From NCBI GenBank assembly GCA_036569045.1, contig DATCRI010000039.1, positions 1-64,000 of the forward strand: a DNA stretch of 64,000 nt, read 5' to 3'. The position numbers and the translations under genes were made by a program. Positions 28,095 to 41,599 of the stretch are shown here, in pieces; the stretch's first letter is position 1; every line of letters starts with the position of its first letter. This DNA comes from Chthoniobacterales bacterium. GTDB taxonomy: Bacteria; Verrucomicrobiota; Verrucomicrobiia; Chthoniobacterales; JAATET01. The notes beneath the pieces were generated by a model. The model did not search any database. It saw nothing but the letters and a program-made list of their open reading frames with translations, and was not told the DNA's origin.

Positions 28095-28565
28095 TTAGTC
28101 GGTAATCGACTTCTCGAACAGTTCGCCCTGCCGGGGCGGCGCGGGGGCGACGGGATCGGGCGGAAGGCGTTTCTCGATGGCGCCGGTCGGCGTGAAGACG
28201 CCGAGCAGGGCAAAGCGGTCGTGGCGGATGGCGGCAGTCATGGCTGGCGAGGCGGCGGCGGTGACCATCTTCGCGAGGCGGTAGTTCTTGCCGGGCTCGG
28301 GCGCGGTGATCACGAAGAACGCGCGGGCGTCGGGTGAGGCATCCGCCCAGAGGAGTTCGCCGCTGTCGTTCGTGCCGATCGCGGCGACGGGAACGGTGCA
28401 GGCAAGCTGGTTACCGGAGCCGGGGCGCAGCCACCAATCGAGGCGCTCCTCCTTGGCGGAGCCAGCCCACTTCTCCGTGATGACGGAGCCGTCGGGCAGG
28501 GTCAGCGGAAGATGCTGCCCCGCCCGCCAGAGTTCCCCAGCCGTCGTGCGAAATGCGTTTGGCAT
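28095..28565 (-). CDS. Hypothetical protein, 156 residues
   Basis: Not recognised. The predicted protein is soluble, without signal peptide or membrane helix. It is rich in Ala, Pro and Gly and has several Trp residues in the first third (ELWRAGQHLPL, ERLDWWLRPGSGN). The C-terminus is proline-rich and ends GELFEKSITD. It sits 18 bp before the B12-radical SAM gene and 28 bp after katG on the same strand, so it may be translated with either. Codon bias fits its neighbours. Confidence 0.6.
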   Translation of the reverse strand: MPNAFRTTAGELWRAGQHLPLTLPDGSVITEKWAGSAKEERLDWWLRPGSGNQLACTVPVAAIGTNDSGELLWADASPDARAFFVITAPEPGKNYRLAKMVTAAASPAMTAAIRHDRFALLGVFTPTGAIEKRLPPDPVAPAPPRQGELFEKSITD

Positions 28566-28593
28566 TTCGACACTGTGAAGAATCCGTCCGGCC

Positions 28594-30972
<2,379 letters not shown>

Positions 30973-31051
30973 TTACTCGCCATAGGCGAGGCCTATGGGA
31001 AAGCCGCAGACAATTCCTCGCCGTCTCATGATCGGGTCCGATGGCGGCGAC

Positions 31052-34567
<3,516 letters not shown>

Positions 34568-34723
34568 GCGGGATGTTTTTCGTTCGGGCGGGGCTTCCTT
34601 TGTGCAGGAAAAAGAGGAGCGTGCCAAGAACCCACCGCCGCCGGGGCGAACTTCCGGCCGTTCCCACACCGTGTGGCGCGTTCCCGCTTTTCATTGGCGG
34701 CGGCGGAGCGTTGATTGGCTGGC

Positions 34724-35665
34724 GTGGAAGCGTTCGATGCGGGAGGAGTCACCGGAATCGTCTGGCGGCGGGTGCGGCCGGGTGAAGAGGAGCACGCGGA
34801 GGGAATCATGCGCGAATTCATGGCCCTCGCCCGGCAGACGGAGGGCTTCCTCGGCTCGGAGATTTTTCCGCCGATCCCCGGCCTGCAGGATGCCTACGTG
34901 GTGCTTTATCGCTTCCGCAGCGGCGCAAATCTGCGGACGTGGCTGAATCTCGAACGGCGCGAGCAACTCTTCGAGGAGATGGGCGGGCTGCTCTTGGAGC
35001 CGGCAAAAGAATTTTTTTTCGTGCACGGGCGGCAGCGGGCCGGCACGGCGTCGTCGGTTTTCGCGTATCGCATCCGGCCGGAGAAGGCCGCGCAGTTCCA
35101 GCGCTGGCGTTCGCGGATCATGGAGGAAGTGCGGACGTGGGAAGGCTTCATTGGCACGGAATCCTTCGACGCGCCGGGCGGGGCGGAGCCGGAATTCATC
35201 GTGGTGGTGCGGTTCGACAGCCGGCCGCATCTCGATGCATGGCTGCGCTCGCCGGAGCATCGCGCCTACATGAGGGAGGTCGGACGCTACGTGGAGCGCT
35301 TCAGCCTGCGGCGCGTGGGCAGCGGGTTCGAGGGCTGGTTCGACCATTCGCCGAATACCGCTCCGCCCGTCCGCTGGCGGCAGGCGCTGCTCATTCTGTC
35401 GGCGCTGTTTCCGGTCATCATGATCATGCGGCACCTGCTCGCGCCGCTCTTTGCGCGGATGCCGATGCCTTCGGCTTTTCTGATCCTTCTCGCGCTCGAT
35501 CTCCTCGTGCTCACCTACGTGGTGATGCCGCATTACTCGCCGCGGATGGATTTCTGGCTGCGGCCGCGGGCGGATACGACGGCGCGCGAGCAGCTCGTCG
35601 GATGGATCGTGATCCTCGGCCTCCTCGCCGGGACGCTCGTCACTGCGCTCGCGGCCGAATCCTGA
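34724..35665 (+). CDS. Two ABM domains plus C-terminal membrane segment
   Basis: About 313 residues from the GTG at 34724 (start uncertain). Two antibiotic-biosynthesis-monooxygenase-like ferredoxin folds sit in tandem. The first (VTGIVWRRVRPGEEEHAEGI, GFLGSEIFPP) is about 10-100; the second (VFAYRIRPEKAAQFQRW, GFIGTESFDAPGG) is about 105-200. Three hydrophobic helices follow in the last 110 residues, near LLILSALFPVIMIM and 'FLILLALDLLVLTYVV'. This matches the COG3224 type, whose role is unknown. Single ABM domains act on small aromatic substrates without cofactor, but no catalytic residue is evident here. Confidence 0.75.
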   Translation: MEAFDAGGVTGIVWRRVRPGEEEHAEGIMREFMALARQTEGFLGSEIFPPIPGLQDAYVVLYRFRSGANLRTWLNLERREQLFEEMGGLLLEPAKEFFFVHGRQRAGTASSVFAYRIRPEKAAQFQRWRSRIMEEVRTWEGFIGTESFDAPGGAEPEFIVVVRFDSRPHLDAWLRSPEHRAYMREVGRYVERFSLRRVGSGFEGWFDHSPNTAPPVRWRQALLILSALFPVIMIMRHLLAPLFARMPMPSAFLILLALDLLVLTYVVMPHYSPRMDFWLRPRADTTAREQLVGWIVILGLLAGTLVTALAAES

Positions 35666-35690
35666 GCGGCCGCGAGTTCCGAAGAAAAGA

Positions 35691-35723
35691 GCCCCGCGGT
35701 CGGCGGATATGCCGGCGCGGGGC
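35691..35723 (-). terminator. Hairpin terminator for osmC (convergent pair)
   Basis: GCCCCGCG (35691-35698) pairs with CGCGGGGC (35716-35723), with an inner CGGC/GCCG extension. On the minus strand the stem is followed by a pyrimidine-rich TCTTTTCTTC run, so it fits a Rho-independent terminator after the OsmC gene. It can also form in the plus-strand transcript of the ABM gene. Confidence 0.6.
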
Positions 35724-35742
35724 CCCAGGGAATGCGGCGGAA

Positions 35743-36312
35743 CTATTCCGTGACGACGTCGATCTTGATCCGGACGGGATTCGCGATGGTGTCGAGCACC
35801 GGCGAGTTTCCAAGCAGTTCCTTGACCTGGGCCGCCGTGGCATCCCCCTTCACGCGGAACTTCACGCGGATTTCCTGGAAGCCCTTGCGGACGTTCGGGT
35901 CGATGCCAAGGAAGCCCTTGAGGTCGATATCGCCCTCGAGCTCCGAGTCAATGCTCTCGATCGAGAGGCCCAGATTCGCCGCGTAATAGGCGAGCGAGGT
36001 GGTCATGCAGCCCGAGAGGGCGGAGAGCAGGACCTCGACCGGGTTCAGGCCCGTATCCTTGCCCAGCAGCACCGGCGGTTCGTCCATCTGGACGTGCAGG
36101 AGATCCTTGTGGGTGTGCTCGACGTTCGTCCCGTGGAAGTCGCGGACGGTGGCAAGGTTGCGGGCGCCGTCTTCCCATTTGTTGGTGGCGCGGAACTCGA
36201 ACTCGGCGAGGGTCGGGTCGCCCTTGACGGCGGCGATGGTCTCGCGAAGCGCGGTGACGTTGACTCCGTTGCGGATGATTTCCGCGGCAGGTGAGGTTGT
36301 GAGGGTTTGCAT
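35743..36312 (-). CDS. OsmC-family protein (189 residues)
   Basis: The ATG is at 36312. The protein has an OsmC-like beta-alpha-beta fold: RNLATVRDFHG, HVQMDEPPVLLGKDTGLNPV, the cysteine helix LLSALSGCMTTSLAYY and a C-terminal 'LLGNSPVLDTIANPVRI'. The first cysteine of the OsmC/Ohr pair is present. A second conserved Cys in the C-terminal helix is not seen (the position reads NSPV), so normal hydroperoxide peroxidase chemistry is doubtful. The AraC regulator gene lies 89 bp upstream on the same strand and may control it. Confidence 0.88.
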   Translation of the reverse strand: MQTLTTSPAAEIIRNGVNVTALRETIAAVKGDPTLAEFEFRATNKWEDGARNLATVRDFHGTNVEHTHKDLLHVQMDEPPVLLGKDTGLNPVEVLLSALSGCMTTSLAYYAANLGLSIESIDSELEGDIDLKGFLGIDPNVRKGFQEIRVKFRVKGDATAAQVKELLGNSPVLDTIANPVRIKIDVVTE

Positions 36313-36401
36313 GGGATTTCTTTCGGTTGATGAGTCCGAAAGTCTGCCGCAGAGAGCGTTCTCGTGCTTTGCTGCGCGGGCCAATCGTTTGGCTGAAAAG
36401 T

Positions 36402-37274
36402 TCAGCCTGTGGCCGGGGCGTCCTGTCGATAGCCGATCGGCGGCTTTCCGAAGCGCTCCTTGAACACGCGGCTGAAGTGCGAGACGTCCTCGAAGCCGCT
36501 CTCGAACGCGATTTCCGTGACGCTGAGCGTCGTGCCGCCCAACCGCGCTGCGGCGTGGTCGAGCCGGCGCTGCACCAGCCATTTGCCGGGCGATGTGCCG
36601 AACAGCGTCTGGAACTCGCGCTTGAACGACGAGAGGCTGCGGTGGCAGAGCTTCGCGTATTCCTCGAGCGAGAGATTGAAGCGAAAGTTGGCCTCCATGA
36701 TTTCCGCGACCGAGGGAGCGTCGCTCTCGGCCAACCGGCGGAAATACGCGGCCAGCCCGGGGTTGGCGTCGCTCGTCAGCACGCTGATGACGAGTTCCTT
36801 GAGCTTGAGGCGCACGAGCGGCTCGGGCGGCTTCACGGTGCCGGCAAGATAGGTGCGCATCGATTGGAACAGCGCGGCCAGCGCGACGTCGTTCTCCACG
36901 CGCAGGGCAGCCTCGATGGGCGCGGGATTTCCAGGTTGCGGGCCGGGTGTTCCGGTGACTTCCCGCACGGCGGCGCGCAACAGGCCATCGGGAATGAAGA
37001 GCATGAGAAGGCAGACCTCGGATTCGAAATGCTGCTCCCAAATGCTCGCGCCCTTCTTGAAAAACAGTGTGTCGCCGGGCCCGGCCCGCCAGACGTGATG
37101 CGCGGTGTGCCAGGTCTTTCGGCCGGTGACGACGTGCACGAGGTAGTCGGTCTCCGTCCATGCCGGGATCAGCTTCTCCGGGGCGCCGCAGGTGTATTCG
37201 GCAAACAAAATGTCCCCGATCTCGAGCCGGCCGTAGCTCGGATTTGTGCGAACGGATTGGAAGAGATTCAACAT
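36402..37274 (-). CDS. AraC-family transcriptional regulator
   Basis: A 290-residue protein from the ATG at 37274. The N-terminal cupin-like domain (YLVHVVTGRKTWHTA, AGPGDTLFFKKGA) probably binds an effector. The C-terminal pair of helix-turn-helix units is clear: NLSLEEYAKLCHRSLSSFKR with FQTLFGTSPGKWLVQRRLDH, then LSVTEIAFESGFEDVSHFSR and FKERFGKPPIGYR. It is followed 89 bp later by the OsmC gene in the same orientation, a common arrangement in which the regulator acts on its neighbour. The effector is unknown. Confidence 0.93.
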   Translation of the reverse strand: MLNLFQSVRTNPSYGRLEIGDILFAEYTCGAPEKLIPAWTETDYLVHVVTGRKTWHTAHHVWRAGPGDTLFFKKGASIWEQHFESEVCLLMLFIPDGLLRAAVREVTGTPGPQPGNPAPIEAALRVENDVALAALFQSMRTYLAGTVKPPEPLVRLKLKELVISVLTSDANPGLAAYFRRLAESDAPSVAEIMEANFRFNLSLEEYAKLCHRSLSSFKREFQTLFGTSPGKWLVQRRLDHAAARLGGTTLSVTEIAFESGFEDVSHFSRVFKERFGKPPIGYRQDAPATG

Positions 37275-37393
37275 CGCGCGAGGACGTCGTGGGGAATCAG
37301 GTAAACCCAGCGGGTCGGTCAGAGGAATCTCCGATTTTGCGGATCGCGGAGGAATCGAAATTGCTTCCATCCGATGCCTCTCAACTTTCCTTC

Positions 37394-38557
37394 GTGAAAC
37401 CCCTGTCCATCTTCCTTGCGCTTTCGGCGCTCTCCCTTCATGCCGCTGAACCCGAGCTGCACGTGTATTTCGGCAACCTGCACTCGCACACGGGATACAG
37501 TGACGGCGTCGGCACTCCCGAGGAGGCGTTTCTCTTTGCGAGAGACGTGGCGAAACTCGATTTCCTCGCGGTGACCGAGCATAACCACCTCCTCGGCGGC
37601 GACAAGGCCACGCCGGCGCAACGCATCGCGCTCTATGTGGGCCCGGCCGCGAGCGCGCTCGTGCCGACCGCGCGGCGGCTCACCGAGGATGGCCGCTTCG
37701 TGGCAATCTCCGGGCAGGAATTTTCCACGATGTCGAAGGGCAACCACGTGAACGTCTTCGACGTGCCGGCGGTGATCGACGTGCCATCCGGAGATTTCGC
37801 CGGGCTGCTGAAGTGGATGGCGGTGCACCCGGATTCGACGGGGCACCTGGCGGTGCTCCAGCTCAACCATCCCGCGCTCGGCCGGCCGGGCAAGGACGCC
37901 CTCGGCCCCAGGGAATTCGGGCGCGACGATTTCGGGGGAGATGCGGGCTGGGAGGATGCGATGGGCCGCGCGGCTTCACTCGTCGAGATTCTCAATGGCG
38001 AACCGCCGGAGAAAATGCCCAGCACGCGAGCCCCGCAGATCATGGAGCACTTCTACCTGCTCTTCCTCCAACTGGGCTTTCACGTCGCTCCCACGGGCGA
38101 TCAGGACAACCATCACGGAAAGTGGGGCAGTGCGACGGAGGCGCGCACCGGCATCATTGCTCCCGCCCTGACGAAGAACGCGTTGCTCGAGGCGCTGCGC
38201 GCTCGCCACGTCTACGCAACCGAGGATCGCAACCTGCGAGTGATTGCCCGGGTGAGTGGGAAGTTGTGCGGCGACGTCTTGACCGCGACCGAACCGGAAA
38301 CAAAGATCGAGCTGCAGATCGAGGACGCCGACGAGCCGGACGCCAGTTATCAGGTCGAAGTGTTCCAGGGCGAAATCGGCGGGCCGCTCGCGGCGGTCGT
38401 TCGCACGGCGTCGTTTCACGGGAATTGCACCGAAGAAATCAGCGACGTGCGGCTCGACCACGACGGCCAGTTTCTCTTTCTGCGGATCACGCAAAGCGGG
38501 GCCGAGCCCGATCGCGTGTGGACGGCGCCCGTCTGGCTGCAGCTGCCGAAGACGTGA
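37394..38557 (+). CDS. Secreted PHP-domain phosphoesterase
   Basis: A 387-residue protein from the GTG at 37394. The signal peptide (about 1-18, LSIFLALSALSLHAAEP) is followed by the PHP metal-binding pattern: YFGNLHSHTGYSDGVGTPEE, AVTEHNHLL, ISGQEFST, HPALGRPG and a late 'HVAPTGDQDNHHGKWG'. A small beta-rich C-terminal region (about 285-387) follows. The family is the periplasmic PHP/DUF3604-like group of putative phosphodiesterases; the substrate is unknown. It is divergent from the AraC regulator. Confidence 0.85.
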   Translation: MKPLSIFLALSALSLHAAEPELHVYFGNLHSHTGYSDGVGTPEEAFLFARDVAKLDFLAVTEHNHLLGGDKATPAQRIALYVGPAASALVPTARRLTEDGRFVAISGQEFSTMSKGNHVNVFDVPAVIDVPSGDFAGLLKWMAVHPDSTGHLAVLQLNHPALGRPGKDALGPREFGRDDFGGDAGWEDAMGRAASLVEILNGEPPEKMPSTRAPQIMEHFYLLFLQLGFHVAPTGDQDNHHGKWGSATEARTGIIAPALTKNALLEALRARHVYATEDRNLRVIARVSGKLCGDVLTATEPETKIELQIEDADEPDASYQVEVFQGEIGGPLAAVVRTASFHGNCTEEISDVRLDHDGQFLFLRITQSGAEPDRVWTAPVWLQLPKT

Positions 38558-38581
38558 GGCTCGCGAAGGCCGGGAGGTCCG

Positions 38582-39091
38582 TTAGTTTTCCAGACGCGAG
38601 TCGGCTCCGGAATCCACGGATTCGAGCTCGAGGAGCGCGGCCTTGATGGCGAGGCCGCCGGCGAACCCCGTGAGCCCGCCGTTTGTGCCGATGACGCGGT
38701 GGCAGGGGACGATGATCGAGATCGGATTTCTTCCGTTCGCGGCGCCGACGGCGCGCACGGCCCTGGGGCGGCCGATCTGCCGCGCGATCTCGGCGTAGCT
38801 GCGCGTTTCGCCGAAGGGAATCGCCGCCAGGGCGGCCCAGACGTCCTTCTGGAAGTCGGTGCCAGCCGGATCGAGCGGGATGGAAAATGTCTGGCGCTCC
38901 CCGGCGAAGTATTCGCTCAGTTGTTTTGCGGTCTCCACGAGGATGGGCTGGTTCGCGGTCTCCACAAGCGGTTCGAGGCGCACGCGCAGCGGATCATCGT
39001 TCTCCCACAGGATTGCGGCGAGTCCGCGGCCCGTGGCCACCAGCTTGAGGCAGCCGACGGGAGTTTGCGTGATTTGGAAGAAATGCGGCAT
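38582..39091 (-). CDS. ogt: O6-alkylguanine-DNA alkyltransferase
   Basis: A 169-residue protein from the ATG at 39091. The methyl-acceptor motif IIVPCHRVIG is intact, preceded by 'VRAVGAANGRNPISI' and followed by GLTGFAGGLAIK. The helix RSYAEIARQIGRP is the usual DNA-recognition region. It repairs O6-methylguanine and O4-methylthymine by irreversible self-alkylation. An in-frame ATG at 39136 was rejected because it falls inside the inverted repeat. It is divergent from ada-alkA, and the two probably respond together to alkylation damage. Confidence 0.95.
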   Translation of the reverse strand: MPHFFQITQTPVGCLKLVATGRGLAAILWENDDPLRVRLEPLVETANQPILVETAKQLSEYFAGERQTFSIPLDPAGTDFQKDVWAALAAIPFGETRSYAEIARQIGRPRAVRAVGAANGRNPISIIVPCHRVIGTNGGLTGFAGGLAIKAALLELESVDSGADSRLEN

Positions 39092-39127
39092 CGGACTCGC
39101 GGCATCATCGCGCAATTTGCGGCGACT

Positions 39128-39183
39128 GCCGGCCATTTTCGGACGCGGAAATGAAAAAAAATTCCCGTGTCCGAAAATGGCCG
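39128..39183. promoter_or_regulatory. 16-bp inverted repeat between ogt and ada-alkA
   Basis: The perfect arms CCGGCCATTTTCGGAC (39128-39143) and GTCCGAAAATGGCCGG (39168-39183) are separated by 24 bp containing an A8 tract. The dyad sits in the shared 127-bp space between the divergent repair genes. It could be an operator for the Ada protein or another dimeric regulator; as RNA it would also form a strong hairpin in either leader. The operator role is inferred from position only. Confidence 0.6.
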
Positions 39184-39218
39184 GTCAGGAATGCACGATT
39201 GGTCCATGGTGACGGAGG

Positions 39219-40679
39219 ATGATGGACGACGATGCCGCCTACATTGCGCTCAAGGCGCACGATCCGCGTTTCGACGGGGTGTTTTTTGTCGGAGTGACGT
39301 CCACGGGCATCTATTGCCGCCCGATCTGTCCGGCGAAGACACCGCAGCGCCGGAATTGTCGCTTCTTCGCGAGCGCGGAAACCGCGGAGAAGGCCGGCTT
39401 CCGCCCGTGCCTGCGCTGTCGGCCGGAACTGGCTCCGGGCCTCGCCCCCGTCGACAATGCGCGCCGCATCGCCCATCTGCTGACGCGGCGGATCGAGGAG
39501 GGACTCGCCGAGGACGACGGAATCGGGCTGGAAGATGTCGCGGCGCAGCTGGGTGTGAGTTCCCGGCAGTTGCGACGGATCGTGCAGCGCGAGCTGGGCG
39601 TGTCGCCGGTGGAGCTGATGCAGACGCGACGGCTATTGCTCGCGAAGCAGCTTCTCACCGAGACCGGGCTTCCCGTCACGGAGATCGCCTTTGCGAGCGG
39701 GTTCGCCAGTCTGCGGCGGTTCAATGCCGCCTTCCTCGCGCGGTATCGCATGCCGCCGGTCCGTCTGCGTCGCGAGAGCCGCGATCCCGGCGCATCGGTG
39801 ATTCCGGGCGGCGCCACGGCGCTGCACCTCGCCTATCGTCCGCCCTACGACTGGGACGCGATGCGGGAATTTCTGGCCGCGCGCGTGATTCGCGACGTGG
39901 AAGCCGTCACCGAGGCAGGCTATGCGCGCACCGTGCGAATCGGGTCGCACACGGGATGGATCCGCGTCACTCACGCCGCGAAAAGGTCCGCGCTGCGGGT
40001 GGAGTTCACGCCGTCGCTGGCCCCGGTTCTTCCGGCATTGCTTGGTCGCCTGCGCAACCTCTTCGACCTCGCCGCGAGGCCGGACCTCATCGCGGCGCTT
40101 CTCGGGAAGGATGCCCTCCTGCGCGAGAGCGTGCGGCGGAATCCGGGCCTGCGCGTGCCGGGCGCCTTCGACGGATTCGAGATGGCGGTGCGGGCGATCC
40201 TCGGCCAGCAGATCTCGGTGAAGGCCGCGACGACGATTGCCGGTCGCTTCGCCGGGGCGTTCGGAGAGCCGATCGCGACGCCCTTTCCGGAGCTCTCGCG
40301 GCTCACCCCGCGGGCGGCGCGGCTGGCCGGGGCAAGCGTCGATGATGTCGCGAAATGCGGCGTGGTGAGCGCCCGCGCGCGGTGCATTCTGGAGCTCGCG
40401 CGGGCGTTCGAGTCCGGCGCGGTGAATCTCGATGCCGGCGTCGATCCGGAGGCGGCGGCGACTGCGCTGGAAGCGGTGCCGGGCATTGGCCCGTGGACGG
40501 CGCATTATCTCACGATGAGGGCCTCGCGCTGGCCCGACGCGTTTCCGAAGGAGGACGTCGCGGTGCGGAAAGCCCTCGGCGGCGTGACGGCGAGGCGGGC
40601 GGAGGAATTGTCGCGGCCATGGCGGCCGTGGCGGAGCTATGCGGTGATGCATTTGTGGCGGATGGCGGCAAACGCGTGA
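39219..40679 (+). CDS. Ada regulatory domain fused to AlkA 3-methyladenine glycosylase
   Basis: A 486-residue fusion. Residues 1-75 are the zinc-binding Ada methyl-phosphotriester domain, with C33, C37, C64 and C67; C33 in IYCRPIC is the likely methyl acceptor. Residues about 85-190 are an AraC-type DNA-binding domain (VAAQLGVSSRQLRRIVQREL, EIAFASGFASLRRFNAAF). From about 205 an AlkA N-terminal domain and a HhH-GPD glycosylase follow (ILGQQISVKAATTIAGRF, GIGPWTAHYLTMRA, then the Asp near DVAVRKAL). One protein can thus sense DNA methylation, switch on transcription and excise 3-methyladenine. The O6 activity is supplied by divergent ogt. Confidence 0.95.
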   Translation: MMDDDAAYIALKAHDPRFDGVFFVGVTSTGIYCRPICPAKTPQRRNCRFFASAETAEKAGFRPCLRCRPELAPGLAPVDNARRIAHLLTRRIEEGLAEDDGIGLEDVAAQLGVSSRQLRRIVQRELGVSPVELMQTRRLLLAKQLLTETGLPVTEIAFASGFASLRRFNAAFLARYRMPPVRLRRESRDPGASVIPGGATALHLAYRPPYDWDAMREFLAARVIRDVEAVTEAGYARTVRIGSHTGWIRVTHAAKRSALRVEFTPSLAPVLPALLGRLRNLFDLAARPDLIAALLGKDALLRESVRRNPGLRVPGAFDGFEMAVRAILGQQISVKAATTIAGRFAGAFGEPIATPFPELSRLTPRAARLAGASVDDVAKCGVVSARARCILELARAFESGAVNLDAGVDPEAAATALEAVPGIGPWTAHYLTMRASRWPDAFPKEDVAVRKALGGVTARRAEELSRPWRPWRSYAVMHLWRMAANA

Positions 40680-40728
40680 ACGCGGGCGGCGCTTTGCCAG
40701 TGACTTCGGCGAGATGGGCGGCTAGTTC

Positions 40729-41379
40729 GTGGGCGTGGACTTCACGCTTTTCGTCACCACCTTTGCGACGCTCTTCGCGATCTGCAATCCGCTCGGAAAC
40801 GCGGCCATCTTCCTGTCGATCACGACGGGCGAGAAGTCCGAGGAACGGCAGAAGCAGGCCTTCATGGGATCCGTCTACATGCTGGCGATCCTGCTCGCGT
40901 TTTTCTTCTTCGGAACGGCGATCATGAATTTCTTTGGGCTCAGTCTGCCCGGTATCCGCATCGCGGGCGGGCTCGTGATCATGAAGATCGGCTTCAATCT
41001 GCTGACGCCGCAACCGGACCACAATCACAGCGAGGAGGAGCACAAAGAGGCCGTCAAAAAGCCGGACATCTCGTTTTCTCCGCTGGCGATGCCGCTGCTG
41101 TCGGGCCCGGGATCGATCGCCGCGGTGATCGGCCTCACGGCGTTGCATCGAACCTTCACGCCGTGGGACTACGGGCAAATGCTCGGCGCGATCGTTGCCG
41201 TCGTCGTCCTGTGCTGGGTGATCCTCGCAAACTCCGAGCGGCTCCTCGCGGTGCTCGGCGTGAATGGAGCGAATGCGCTGACGAAGATCATGGGCTTCAT
41301 CCTGCTTTGCATCGGCGTGCAGTTGAATATCGCCGGCATCACGGAACTCGTGCAGGGCTTCCAGCACCCGGCGGCGTAG
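40729..41379 (+). CDS. MarC-family integral membrane protein
   Basis: A 216-residue protein with six predicted helices and the MarC/UPF0056 layout. 'ATLFAICNPLGNAAIFLS' comes near the N-terminus, then 'GIRIAGGLVIMKIGFNLL', a charged histidine-rich cytoplasmic loop (HNHSEEEHKE), 'FSPLAMPLLSGPGSIAAVI' and the C-terminal 'IMGFILLCIGVQLNIAGI'. MarC was once tied to multiple antibiotic resistance, but its transport function is unclear. Starts at 40729 or 40735 (both GTG) are possible. It follows ada-alkA by 49 bp. Confidence 0.92.
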   Translation: MGVDFTLFVTTFATLFAICNPLGNAAIFLSITTGEKSEERQKQAFMGSVYMLAILLAFFFFGTAIMNFFGLSLPGIRIAGGLVIMKIGFNLLTPQPDHNHSEEEHKEAVKKPDISFSPLAMPLLSGPGSIAAVIGLTALHRTFTPWDYGQMLGAIVAVVVLCWVILANSERLLAVLGVNGANALTKIMGFILLCIGVQLNIAGITELVQGFQHPAA

Positions 41380-41441
41380 AGATTTTTGAAAATCGCCGAA
41401 TCCAGCCGTCCGGCCAATCCGCGTCGCGCGATTCCCGACGT

Positions 41442-41567
41442 ATGAAAAAACTATTCCTTCTCGCGCTGGGTATCGTTGCAACGGCTGCCGTCGTCACGGG
41501 TTGCGCTTCGCATGAAACGTCGGCCTCGATGTCGACGGGCGTTTCGACCCAGACCTACAGCAAGTAG
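41442..41567 (+). CDS. Small lipoprotein, 41 residues
   Basis: A 41-residue open frame from the ATG at 41442. It consists of a lipoprotein signal peptide (basic MKK start, hydrophobic core, lipobox VVTGC) and a mature peptide of about 21 residues rich in Ser and Thr (CASHETSASMSTGVSTQTYS). After lipidation it would be anchored in the inner or outer membrane. The function is unknown; it looks like the small lipoproteins common in diderm genomes. It is separate from marC (63 bp) and convergent with the MFS gene. Confidence 0.6.
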   Translation: MKKLFLLALGIVATAAVVTGCASHETSASMSTGVSTQTYSK

Positions 41568-41599
41568 GCAGTCCTCCTCTACGCGAAGGCGTCCGAAAA

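Noticed and set aside
38582-39136. Longer ogt starting at the ATG at 39136
   Set aside because: The extra residues would be encoded within the inverted repeat and are not Ogt-like.
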